DNA of 43,550 bases from Ramlibacter sp. (GTDB lineage Bacteria > Pseudomonadota > Gammaproteobacteria > Burkholderiales > Burkholderiaceae_C): positions 1 to 43,550 of the forward strand of contig JAGRPN010000216.1 in NCBI GenBank assembly GCA_019449555.1, in the 5' to 3' direction. The notes beneath the pieces were generated by a model that was given only the letters and a program-made list of their open reading frames with translations, was not told where the DNA came from and did no database searches. Each line of letters opens with the position of its first letter. The stretch's first letter is position 1. A program made the translations under genes and the position numbers. Positions 17,062-25,532 of the stretch are shown in pieces.

Positions 17062-18834
17062 TCAGCCGTGCAGCGGGTCCTTGCCCGCCGCCTTGAGCCA
17101 GGAGTAAACGGGAGGGATGTCGTTCACGAGCGGTTCCGTCACGACGTCCAGGAAGCACGGCCCATCGTGCGCGAACGCTTCGTCCATCGCCCGCTCCAAT
17201 TGAGCCGGCGTTTCGACGCGCCAGGAGGCGATGCCGTAGGCGGCGGCGACCTTGCTCATGTCGCCCGGCGTGAAATCGACCGACATGAACTTGCTCTTGC
17301 TGTGCAGCGACTGCAGGGTCTTGATCCAGCCGAAGCAGCCGTTGTTGAAGTGGATCATCACAGCCGGCACGTTCAGCCGCGCCAGGGTTTCCAGCTCGCC
17401 GGCCGACATGCCCAGCGAACCGTCGCCGAACAGGGCGATCGGCCGCGCGTCGGGGCGGGCGAACCAGGCGCCGACCACCGCCGGAATCGCGTAGCCGAGG
17501 CCGCCGAAGGAACGCGGGATCAGCACTCGCGAGCCGTCGCCCGTCAGGCGCAGGAAGCGCGTGATGAAGGGCGTCGGGGTGCCGGCATCGGAGATCACGA
17601 TGCAAGGCGAGGGCAGCCGACGGTTGAGTTCGTGGATCACGCGTTGTGCCTTCAGGGGCGCGGAGTCGCACAGCAGTTGCTCGCTGGATTCTTCCCAGAA
17701 GCGCGACCGCTCGCGGTTCAGGTCGTCCACCCACGGCGCGGGCCTCTTGTACGAATTGGGCACCAGCCGCAGCAGGTCCTCGAGCACGAGCCGCGCATCG
17801 CCCGCCACGCTCAAAGCGTTTTCGAAGTTGTTCGCGAGCAGTGTCGGGTCGAGGTCGATCTGGAGGATTTTGCGCCCCGCCCGGGGGGACGGCAAGGTCC
17901 ACTTGATGGTCGAAACGGAACCCATCTTGCACCCCACATAGAGCAGGACGTCGGCCTCTTCGACGGCGCGATGCGCATGCGGATGGAAGCCGTTGTCGCC
18001 CACGACGCCCAAGGCCAGCGGATGCTCGTCGGGCATCGTGCCCTGCCCGGAAATCGTGGTCACCACGGGGGCGCCGAGCCGCTCGGCCAGGTCGAGCACC
18101 TCCGCGTTCGCCTGCGAATGGTTGACGCCGCCGCCGGCCACGATCACGGGCCGCTCGGCTGCGAGCAGGTGCGCCGCGAGTTTCTCCACGACGCCGGCGC
18201 TGCTGCGGGTGCGGTAAGCCGGATACGTGCGGCATTCCGCCTCCGCGTGGAGGCTGGCCGCGCCGAAACTCACGCGATGCGCCATGGTCTCGGTCGGCAG
18301 GACCAGATGCACGGCGCCGGGCCGGCCGCTGGTGGCGATGCGCAAGGCCCTGCGCACCGTTTCCGGCACCTTGTCGGCCGAGTTCACCACCGACGAGTGC
18401 TTGGTGATCGGCTCGAACAGGATGTGGTGGGGCATGTCGGTGATCGTGCCCTTGCCTTCGCCGGCCAGCGAGATGCCCGAGGTGAACAGGACCACCGGGA
18501 TCGACGAAGCGTTGGCTTCCGCCACCCCGGGCACGGAATAAAGCGCGCCGGCGCCGCTGGGGCATTCGCAGAACCCCGGGCGGTGGGCCAGCCGCGCATA
18601 GGCGTCGGCCATGAAGGTGGCCGAGCGTTCGTCGCGCGCCAGGACGTGGCGGATGCGATCGCCGGCGTCGTAGATCGCTTCGTACAGCGCCAGGCTGGTG
18701 TCGCCGGGCACGCCGAAGATCACCTGCACGTCGTATTCGAGCAGCATCCGCACGAGCACCTGGGCCCCGGTCATGCTGCCTTGATCCATGACCTTGCCTT
18801 CGCTCACGACGGCTTGATCGACGCGTTTGTTCAT
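17062..18834 (-). CDS. thiamine-pyrophosphate-dependent enzyme (acetolactate-synthase-like superfamily), function unknown
   Basis: VQVIFGVPGDTSLALYEAIYD...LARDERSATFMADAYAR...FGDGSLGMSAGELETLARLNVPAVMIHFNN (GDG-x(n)-NN TPP motif). Confidence 0.9.
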   Translation of the reverse strand: MNKRVDQAVVSEGKVMDQGSMTGAQVLVRMLLEYDVQVIFGVPGDTSLALYEAIYDAGDRIRHVLARDERSATFMADAYARLAHRPGFCECPSGAGALYSVPGVAEANASSIPVVLFTSGISLAGEGKGTITDMPHHILFEPITKHSSVVNSADKVPETVRRALRIATSGRPGAVHLVLPTETMAHRVSFGAASLHAEAECRTYPAYRTRSSAGVVEKLAAHLLAAERPVIVAGGGVNHSQANAEVLDLAERLGAPVVTTISGQGTMPDEHPLALGVVGDNGFHPHAHRAVEEADVLLYVGCKMGSVSTIKWTLPSPRAGRKILQIDLDPTLLANNFENALSVAGDARLVLEDLLRLVPNSYKRPAPWVDDLNRERSRFWEESSEQLLCDSAPLKAQRVIHELNRRLPSPCIVISDAGTPTPFITRFLRLTGDGSRVLIPRSFGGLGYAIPAVVGAWFARPDARPIALFGDGSLGMSAGELETLARLNVPAVMIHFNNGCFGWIKTLQSLHSKSKFMSVDFTPGDMSKVAAAYGIASWRVETPAQLERAMDEAFAHDGPCFLDVVTEPLVNDIPPVYSWLKAAGKDPLHG

Positions 18835-18910
18835 GGCGGCTCCTTGCGGTTAGGTGCGCCGCGCTAGGACATCCGGCGCATCGCATGACACGAACTTTAG
18901 GAGGCCTACT

Positions 18911-18980
18911 TGCCAGAGTAAACGCCCCAAAACGACGAATCAAAGGCCATCTGGCAGCGAAACGCCGGCCGTTACCGGCG
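18911..18980. promoter_or_regulatory. operator-like dyads in divergent intergenic region: TGCCAGA (18911-18917)/TCTGGCA (18950-18956), and CGCCGG-N6-CCGGCG (18963-18980)
   Basis: Perfect inverted repeats read in the sequence between the TPP enzyme gene and the Lrp/AsnC gene. Confidence 0.5.
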
Positions 18981-19043
18981 AAATGGTATTTTTCGCAGCC
19001 CGACCGTCCTAGAATGGCACGGGGCCACTGCGAAGGGGACGGC

Positions 19044-19490
19044 GTGCAGCGCATTTTTCAAATGGACGACAAGGACCGGCGGCTGCTCGGGCTGCTGCGC
19101 GAAGACGCCCGCACCCCGACTGCGGCGCTCGCGCGCGCGCTCGACGTGGCGAGGATGACGGTGGTGGAGCGGCTCAAGCGCCTGGAGAAGGCCGGCGTGA
19201 TTGCCGGCTATACGGTGCGGCTCACCGACGAAGCACAGCGCGCCCGGATGAAGGTGCATGCATTGCTGCGCGTCGACGCGAAGAAGGGGGAGCTGGTGGT
19301 GCAGGCGCTGCACCGGATCACACAGATCCGCGCGGTGTACGCGATCAGCGGCATCTTCGATTACATGGCGCTGATCGAAGCGGAAACGACGGCCGAAATC
19401 GACACCGTGCTGGACGGGATCGGCTCGATCCAGGGGGTCGAGGACACGCAGAGCTCGATCGTGCTGTCGGTCAAGTTCGACCGGCACTGA
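19044..19490 (+). CDS. Lrp/AsnC-family transcriptional regulator
   Basis: MDDKDRRLLGLLREDARTPTAALARALDVARMTVVERLKRLEKAGVIAGYTVRL; GTG 19044 or ATG 19062 start. Confidence 0.92.
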   Translation: MQRIFQMDDKDRRLLGLLREDARTPTAALARALDVARMTVVERLKRLEKAGVIAGYTVRLTDEAQRARMKVHALLRVDAKKGELVVQALHRITQIRAVYAISGIFDYMALIEAETTAEIDTVLDGIGSIQGVEDTQSSIVLSVKFDRH

Positions 19491-19498
19491 AACACGCT

Positions 19499-20311
19499 TC
19501 AGCGCCCTGTGAAGCGTGGCGCGCGTTTTTCCACGAAATGCGCGATGCCCTCGCGGAAGTCCTCACTGGGGAAGCTGCGCACCATCTCGGCATTGGCCGA
19601 GATCGTGTTTTCCGCCAGTGTCTGGAACGGCGCTTCGTACTGCTGGCGCTTGATGACAGCCATCGACCGCGGTGACACGTTGTCGGCCAGGTCGCGCGCA
19701 TAGGCGTAGGTTTCCTGCGCCAGCCGCTCGGGCGGGAAGACCTTGTTCACGAGCCCCATCGCGTGCGCTTCCGCTGCCTGGATCTTGCGAGCCGACAGCA
19801 GCAGGTCCAGCGCGTTGGCGTGACCGACGATGCGTGGCAGCATCCAGCTGATGCCGTGCTCGGCGATGAGGCCGCGGCGCGAGAACGAGGTCGTGAACAC
19901 GGCGTTGTCCGCCGCGAACCGGATGTCGCAGTACAGCGCGTGCACCAGCCCGATGCCGGCCGTCGGCCCGTTGAGCATGCCGATCACCGGCTTCGGGATC
20001 GACGGGTAGAAGCCGTAGCGGGTCTGCCAGTCGGGGCGGCGGTTCATGTCGAACGGCCGCATCCAGCTGTCGCTTTTCATTTCGGCCGGGTCGATGTCCT
20101 TGAGCAACTCCATGTCCGCGCCGGCGCAAAAGCCCCGTCCCGCGCCGGTCAGGACGATCGCGCGAACGCCGTCATCCGCGGCGGCGGCTTCCATCGCGGC
20201 GCGCACTTCGCGCTCCATGATGCCGGTCCAGGCATTGAGCCGCTCCGGCCGGTTCAACGTGATCGTGGCGACGCGGTGTTCGACGCCGTACAGGATGTGC
20301 TGGTAGTCCAT
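19499..20311 (-). CDS. enoyl-CoA hydratase/isomerase family protein
   Basis: VATITLNRPERLNAWTGIM...VLTGAGRGFCAGADMELL...GPTAGIGLVHALYCDIRFAADNAVF. Confidence 0.92.
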   Translation of the reverse strand: MDYQHILYGVEHRVATITLNRPERLNAWTGIMEREVRAAMEAAAADDGVRAIVLTGAGRGFCAGADMELLKDIDPAEMKSDSWMRPFDMNRRPDWQTRYGFYPSIPKPVIGMLNGPTAGIGLVHALYCDIRFAADNAVFTTSFSRRGLIAEHGISWMLPRIVGHANALDLLLSARKIQAAEAHAMGLVNKVFPPERLAQETYAYARDLADNVSPRSMAVIKRQQYEAPFQTLAENTISANAEMVRSFPSEDFREGIAHFVEKRAPRFTGR

Positions 20312-20330
20312 GGTCTCGCTCTGCTCGGTT

Positions 20331-20831
20331 TCAGCTGCCAGCGGTGCGCTTCGCGCGCGCCAGGAACGCGCGGGTGGCGGGCCGCTCCTGCAATTGCCTG
20401 CTCCAGCGCTGCAGTACCTTCTCGATGCGTTGCGGCTGCACGCCCAGCTGGACCATGGCCACGCCGCCGTTGACGGATTCGCTGTAGTCGCTGATCAGCC
20501 CGTCCTTCAGCTCGAAACGGCTCATGCCGTCGATCACCACCGGCCGGCCCGCGAACTCCGGCACCTTGGAGCGGAAGGTGGACAGCGACCAGGCATAACC
20601 GATGTCGCCATTGCACGCCGGGTCGAACATTTCCCAGCGGTAATCGTCCGCGTCGCGGTGGAACAGGTCCCGGATCATGTGTGCGATCCCGGCTCGCCCC
20701 TGGTGATCGCCGTAGATGTAGTCGTGGTAGATGCCGTCGGGCGTGAAGCAGGCGGCGAACGCTTGCGCATCGCCCGCCTCGGCCGCGGCCATCAGCCGCT
20801 GCAGCAAGGCGCTGAATTCGTCGTTGGTCAT
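20331..20831 (-). CDS. SnoaL-like/NTF2-superfamily protein
   Basis: RLMAAAEAGDAQAFAACFTPDGIYHDYIYGDHQGRAGIAHMIRDLFHRDADDYRWEM. Confidence 0.75.
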   Translation of the reverse strand: MTNDEFSALLQRLMAAAEAGDAQAFAACFTPDGIYHDYIYGDHQGRAGIAHMIRDLFHRDADDYRWEMFDPACNGDIGYAWSLSTFRSKVPEFAGRPVVIDGMSRFELKDGLISDYSESVNGGVAMVQLGVQPQRIEKVLQRWSRQLQERPATRAFLARAKRTAGS

Positions 20832-20925
20832 GGTGCGGGACTCCTTTCATGGGGGGCAGGCAACCATGAGCACTATAGGGCTCGCGGGCGAGAAAGCCGG
20901 CCGCGCAGGGCGACAGAAACGGCTA

Positions 20926-20943
20926 CATAAGTGTATGCTTATG
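20926..20943. promoter_or_regulatory. perfect dyad CATAAG-TGTATG-CTTATG upstream of Crp/Fnr-type gene
   Basis: 6-6-6 inverted repeat; related sequence at 22238-22255. Confidence 0.6.
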
Positions 20944-21011
20944 CACTGACGGGCGGCCGGTTTTCCTGGCTGTTCCCGCCGCACGGATCGGCTGTTGGAA
21001 CGGGAGGCGCA

Positions 21012-21749
21012 ATGCTGATGAAGGTGATCGATGCTCCATTGCGGCAGGCGGGCGCGGTGATTGCGCAAAGCTGCGCCGACTGCCCGGTGCGCAGTGAGGC
21101 CCTGTTTGGCGTGTTGGGCAGCGGCACCGTCGAACGGGCCGGCGAGGGCGTGGAGTCGGTGCGGCTCTTGCCCGGGCAGCGGGTCTATGCGCAAGGTTTC
21201 ATCGGTGGCTCGCTGTTCACCGTGCGCGAAGGCATCGTGCGATTCGAACGCGTCACCGAAGCCGGGGATCGCCGGATCGTCCGGCTGGCCGGCCGGGGCG
21301 GGCTGATCGGACAGGAAGCGCTCCTGCATCAGGGCTACGCGGACGAGGCGGTGGCATGTACCGAAGTGCAGGTTTGCCGGATTCCGAAGGCCGTGGTCGA
21401 ACGACTTGCCGTCCGCGAGCCGACCCTTCACCGGGAACTGATGAGGCGGTGGCAGAGCTCGCTGGAAGCCGCGGAAGAATGGACGGCAGAACTCACGTCC
21501 GGCACCACGCGGCGTCGGGTGCTGCAGCTGGTGGCGCGGCTGGCCGAGCTTGCCGGGCCCAGCGACTGCATCTGGCTGCCGCCCCGCCACGAGATGGGCG
21601 TGATGCTGGACATGGCTTTCGAGACCGCCAGCCGCGTCATCGGCCAGTTGCGGCGCGAGCGGATTCTGGAGACCTACTTCCCGGCCGGCGCGCGGGTGGA
21701 CCGGGCGCTGCTGGCGCAGGCCCTGCACAGGGAAAACAACCGCATGTGA
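21012..21749 (+). CDS. Crp/Fnr-family transcriptional regulator
   Basis: SCADCPVR N-terminus, cNMP-like barrel LPGQRVYAQGFIGGSLFTVREGIVRFERV, C-terminal HTH (TTRRRVLQLVARLAEL...MGVMLDMAFETASRVIGQLRRERIL). ATG 21012 preferred; the 20931 ORF start lies in the dyad. Confidence 0.88.
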   Translation: MLMKVIDAPLRQAGAVIAQSCADCPVRSEALFGVLGSGTVERAGEGVESVRLLPGQRVYAQGFIGGSLFTVREGIVRFERVTEAGDRRIVRLAGRGGLIGQEALLHQGYADEAVACTEVQVCRIPKAVVERLAVREPTLHRELMRRWQSSLEAAEEWTAELTSGTTRRRVLQLVARLAELAGPSDCIWLPPRHEMGVMLDMAFETASRVIGQLRRERILETYFPAGARVDRALLAQALHRENNRM

Positions 21750-21756
21750 ACGCGCC

Positions 21757-22185
21757 CTACAAGGCCGGCTTCACCAGCGGCCAGCCCCGGCGCGTCCACT
21801 CCGACATTCCGCCGGTCACGTAGCGGACGTGAGGGTAGCCGCGCTGGCGCAGCGCGCGCAGTGTGGCGCTCGAGCGGTTCTGCGTATTGCAGATCAGGAA
21901 GACCGGCTTGGCCGGATCGACGGGGATCTCCGCCAGGCGGGCGCCGAGCTGGCGCATCGGCAGCAGCCGCGCGCCTTGCGCGACGCCGGTGGCATGCTCG
22001 CCCGGCTCACGCACGTCGATCAGGATGGCACGGCCCGCTTCGTGCTCGGCCCGCGCCGTCTCGAGGCTGACCGCATCGGGGTCGCCCGCGGCCCGGCTGC
22101 CGCCGCCAGCCAGCAGCGTAACGACGCCAAGCAAAATCGAGGCGAGTTGCCGCCGGTTCGACGGCGAGGAAATAAAAAAATTCAT
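21757..22185 (-). CDS. rhodanese-like sulfurtransferase with N-terminal signal
   Basis: RQLASILLGVVTLLAGG signal; AILIDVREPGEHATG...PVFLICNTQNRSSATLRALRQRGYPHVRYVTGGMSEW. Confidence 0.9.
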   Translation of the reverse strand: MNFFISSPSNRRQLASILLGVVTLLAGGGSRAAGDPDAVSLETARAEHEAGRAILIDVREPGEHATGVAQGARLLPMRQLGARLAEIPVDPAKPVFLICNTQNRSSATLRALRQRGYPHVRYVTGGMSEWTRRGWPLVKPAL

Positions 22186-22237
22186 TGAAGCGAGTCCTCC
22201 AGTCCGGCACGGGCCGGATCCGAGCCGTGCCGAAGCA

Positions 22238-22255
22238 TATCAGTTTACGCTTATG
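22238..22255. promoter_or_regulatory. TATCAG-TTTACG-CTTATG, related to the dyad at 20926-20943, in the rhodanese/TPP-enzyme divergent intergenic region
   Basis: Shares GT(G/T)TA(T/C)GCTTATGCA with the upstream region of the Crp/Fnr-type gene. Confidence 0.5.
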
Positions 22256-22367
22256 CATCGACGGTAACCCCGGCCGGACGGACGCGGCCGGAGTTGACCT
22301 TTCGGCGGCCGCGCACAAGACTCTGCACTTGGTTCGCCTGATGGAAAACACGAAGCGAGGTCTCCCG

Positions 22368-24053
22368 ATGAATGGTGCGGAAGCGGTGGTCCGGATGCTG
22401 CAGCTCAACGGCGTGCGGCACGTCTTCGGCCTGTGCGGCGACACCAGTCTGCCGCTGTACGACGCGCTCGCGCGGCTCGACCATGGGATCGATCACATCC
22501 TGGCGCGCGACGAACGCAGCGCCGCCTACATGGCCGACGGCTACGCGCGCGTGACGGGCCGCGTCGGCGTCTGCGAGGGGCCCAGCGGCGGCGGCGCCAC
22601 CTACCTCCTGCCGGGAATCGTGGAGGCCAACAACTCGTCCATCGCGGTGCTCGGCATCACTTCCGACGTGCCGGTCGGCTCGCGCGGGAAATACCCGCTG
22701 ACCGAGGTCGACCAGCAAGCCCTGTACCGGCCGCTGACCAAGTGGAACGCGCGTATCGACCGGGTCGACCAGATCCCGGGTGTGATGCGCGGCGCGTTCC
22801 GGGCGATGACCACCGGTACGCCCGGCGCGGCCCACATCTGCCTGCCCTACGACGTGCAAAAGCACGAGTTGGACGACGCGCTCGTCTGGGCGCAGCCGGG
22901 CCACGAATCTTTTCCGTCGGCCCGCAGCGCCGCCGATCCGGCCGACATCGACAAGGCGGCGGACCGGCTCGTGGCCGCACGCGCGCCCGTCGTCATCTGC
23001 GGCGGCGGCGTGCTGCTGTCGGGCGCGTGCGATGCGCTGGAGCGCCTCGCCGAACTGCTCAATATGCCGGTCTGCACCACGGTCAGCGGCAAGGGCAGCC
23101 TCGCCGACACCCATCCGCTGAACGCGGGCGTCGTCGGCGCCAACGGCGGGGTGCGCGAGACGCGCGAGATCGTGGACGGCGCCGACGTCGTCCTCTTCAT
23201 CGGCTGCCGGGCCGGCTCGACCACCACCTCGCAGTGGACTTCGCCGCCGCGCAGCGTCGCAATCCTGCACGTCGACACCGACCCGATGGCGATCGGCGCG
23301 AACTACCGCACCGACGTCGGTCTGGTCGGCGATGCGCGCTTGGCGTTGATGGCCCTGTGCGATGCGGTCGCGGTGCGCCTGAAGGCGCGGCCCGCGGCGG
23401 TCGCCGACGGGCGGGCGCTGGTGGCCCGCGCGCGCGCCGCCAAGCGCGAGGCGCTGCTGACCCTCGCGCGCTCGAGCGGGCGACCGATCGCGCCCGAATG
23501 CGTCGTCGAAGCGCTCAACCGCCTGCTGCCGCGCGAAGCGATCGTCGTGGCCGATCCTGGCACCCCTTGTCCCTACATGGCTGCCTATTTCAACGCGCCG
23601 CAGGCGGGCCGCCACTTCGTCACGAACCGCGCGCATGGGGCGCTGGGATTTGCCATGTCGGCCGGCGTGGGCGCGTCGTTCGGGCGCCCGGGTTCGATGG
23701 TCGCGGCGCTGATGGGCGACGGCAGCTTCGGCTTCACCTGCGGCGAGCTCGAAACGATCGTGCGCCGCCAGGTGCCGCTCAAGATGATCGTGTTTTCGAA
23801 TTCGGTGTTCGGCTGGATCAAGGCGAGCCAGAAGACGGGCTACGGCGAACGCTATTTCTCGACCGATTTCAGCCGCACCGACCATGCGGCCGTGAGCGAG
23901 GCGTTCGGTGTGCGGGCATGGCGGGTCGAAGAGCCGGGGCAGGTCGAGCCGGCGCTGCGCGCGGCGCTGGCCCACGACGGCCCGGCGCTGGTGGACGTGA
24001 TCTCGCAGGAGCTGCAGGACAGCGCGGTGCCGGTGAGCCAGTGGATGGGCTGA
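22368..24053 (+). CDS. thiamine-pyrophosphate-dependent enzyme (acetolactate-synthase-like), paralogue of 17062-18834
   Basis: VRHVFGLCGDTSLPLYDALARL...LARDERSAAYMADGYARVTGRVGVCEGPSGGG...MGDGSFGFTCGELETIVRRQVPLKMIVFSNSVFGWIK. ATG 22368 with GCGAGG RBS preferred over 22185. Confidence 0.88.
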   Translation: MNGAEAVVRMLQLNGVRHVFGLCGDTSLPLYDALARLDHGIDHILARDERSAAYMADGYARVTGRVGVCEGPSGGGATYLLPGIVEANNSSIAVLGITSDVPVGSRGKYPLTEVDQQALYRPLTKWNARIDRVDQIPGVMRGAFRAMTTGTPGAAHICLPYDVQKHELDDALVWAQPGHESFPSARSAADPADIDKAADRLVAARAPVVICGGGVLLSGACDALERLAELLNMPVCTTVSGKGSLADTHPLNAGVVGANGGVRETREIVDGADVVLFIGCRAGSTTTSQWTSPPRSVAILHVDTDPMAIGANYRTDVGLVGDARLALMALCDAVAVRLKARPAAVADGRALVARARAAKREALLTLARSSGRPIAPECVVEALNRLLPREAIVVADPGTPCPYMAAYFNAPQAGRHFVTNRAHGALGFAMSAGVGASFGRPGSMVAALMGDGSFGFTCGELETIVRRQVPLKMIVFSNSVFGWIKASQKTGYGERYFSTDFSRTDHAAVSEAFGVRAWRVEEPGQVEPALRAALAHDGPALVDVISQELQDSAVPVSQWMG

Positions 24054-24072
24054 AGCCCCCGCACTCCAAGCG

Positions 24073-25365
24073 ATGAACTCGAACTCGAACTCCAGAACGC
24101 GCAACAGTTTCACGGAACGCCTCGGTCCCGGCCTCATCACCGGGGCAGCCGACGACGACCCGAGCGGCATCGCCACCTACTCGCAGGCGGGCTCGCAGTT
24201 CCGCTTCGGGCTCGTGTGGACGCTGCTCCTGACCACGCCGCTGATGATCGGCATCCAGATGCTCTCGGCGCGCATCGGCTGGGTCACCGGCGAAGGCCTC
24301 GCGTCGAATATCGCCAAGGTCTGCCCGCGCTGGCTCACTGTGTCGCTGATCGGGCTGCTGGTGGTGGCGAACACCATCAACATCGCGGCGGACATCGGGG
24401 CGATGGCCGAGGCCTTGAGGCTGCTCGCCGGCGGGCAACACGTGCTCTACATCCTGCTCTTCGGCGGGCTGTCGATCCTGGGACAGGTGTACTTCTCGTA
24501 CGAGAGGACGGTGCGGATCCTGAAGTGGCTGACCCTGTCGCTGTTCTCCTATGTAGCCGTGGTGATCTCGGTCCACGTGCAATGGCGCGGCGTGGCGCGC
24601 GAATCGCTGCTGCCGTGGGCGTATTTCCCCTCCGGTGTGAGCCCCAGCGACTATGCGGGGATGATCGTGGCCGTCCTCGGGACCACCATCAGCCCGTACC
24701 TGTTCTTCTGGCAGGCGGCGCAGGAAGTGGAGGACAAGCATCGGCGGCCGCAAGCGGCAGAACTGCACGACCATCCGGCTTACGCCGCGGAACACCTGGC
24801 GCGCATCAAGCTGGACACCTACGTCGGGATGATATTTTCCAACGCCGTTGCCCTGTGTATCGTCGTCGCGACGGCAGTGACGCTCAACCAGCACGGCATC
24901 ACCAATATCCAGACGTCGGCGCAGGCTGCGGAGGCCTTGCGGCCGGTCTCCGGCGACCTGGCGTTCGCCGTCTTTGCGCTGGGCATCGTGGGCACGGGCC
25001 TGCTGGCCGTCCCGGTTCTCGCCGGTTCCGCGGCCTACGCGGTCAGCGAGGTGTTCGGATGGCGGGCTGGCCTGTCGCACGGTTTTCGGGAGGCGCGTGG
25101 TTTCTACCTCATCATCGTGGCCGCCACCGGCGTAGGCACCGCCATGAGCGTGTTCGAACTGGACCCCATCAAGGCGCTGGTATGGAGCGCCATCGTCAAC
25201 GGCGTGATCTCCGTGCCGATCATGGTGGTCATGATGTGGATCGGCCAGTCGAGGCGAATCATGGGTGCGCTGACCATGAGCCTGCGCCACCGGTTCTTCG
25301 GGTGGGCGGCGACGGCGGTCATGGCCGCCGCAGTGCTCTTCATGGTGGTCGCCGCCGCGCTGTGA
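24073..25365 (+). CDS. NRAMP-family divalent cation transporter with non-canonical metal-site motifs
   Basis: RLGPGLITGAADDDPSGIATYSQAGSQF...GLASNIAK...VLGTTISPYLFFWQAAQEVEDK; about 11 TM segments. Confidence 0.85.
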   Translation: MNSNSNSRTRNSFTERLGPGLITGAADDDPSGIATYSQAGSQFRFGLVWTLLLTTPLMIGIQMLSARIGWVTGEGLASNIAKVCPRWLTVSLIGLLVVANTINIAADIGAMAEALRLLAGGQHVLYILLFGGLSILGQVYFSYERTVRILKWLTLSLFSYVAVVISVHVQWRGVARESLLPWAYFPSGVSPSDYAGMIVAVLGTTISPYLFFWQAAQEVEDKHRRPQAAELHDHPAYAAEHLARIKLDTYVGMIFSNAVALCIVVATAVTLNQHGITNIQTSAQAAEALRPVSGDLAFAVFALGIVGTGLLAVPVLAGSAAYAVSEVFGWRAGLSHGFREARGFYLIIVAATGVGTAMSVFELDPIKALVWSAIVNGVISVPIMVVMMWIGQSRRIMGALTMSLRHRFFGWAATAVMAAAVLFMVVAAAL

Positions 25366-25441
25366 GTGCCGGCGCGGTGTTACACCTGCAGGGCGCTTGC
25401 GCTTGACTTTTCTCAATTGGGCCGGGCCGTCCCACGCGCAT

Positions 25442-25461
25442 CCTGAAGGCGTTTCTTCAGG
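25442..25461 (+). other. hairpin CCTGAAG-gcgttt-CTTCAGG downstream of NRAMP gene
   Basis: 7-bp perfect inverted repeat. Confidence 0.5.
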
Positions 25462-25487
25462 TGGTTCTAGTGGGCCTCCTTTCCCAA

Positions 25488-25524
25488 GCCCCTCCGGCTC
25501 GTACAGCGGAGGGGCCTCTTTTTT
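25488..25524 (+). terminator. Rho-independent terminator for NRAMP gene
   Basis: GCCCCTCCG-N10-CGGAGGGGC followed by CTCTTTTTT. Confidence 0.85.
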
Positions 25525-25532
25525 GGCGGCCG

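Noticed and set aside
17032-18867. 611-aa plus-strand ORF and 671-aa minus-strand ORF (17039-19054)
   Set aside because: Shadow frames of the TPP-enzyme gene; no recognisable protein features.
18866-18960. Partial resemblance (CGCATGACACGAAC, AAAACGACGAATC) to the three LysR-type modules upstream of the TPP operon
   Set aside because: Fragments lack the dyad, the spacing and the -10; orientation is inconsistent. Probably chance.
23699-23830. Second TPP enzyme appeared to have a broken GDG-NN motif (SN instead of NN)
   Set aside because: Alignment with the paralogue (HFNNGCFGWIK versus VFSNSVFGWIK) shows the second, metal-liganding Asn is retained; not evidence of inactivation.
22251-24176. 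641-aa minus-strand ORF opposite the second TPP enzyme, and 869-aa ORF 23869-26478
   Set aside because: Shadow ORFs in GC-rich DNA; true coding strands carry clear family motifs.
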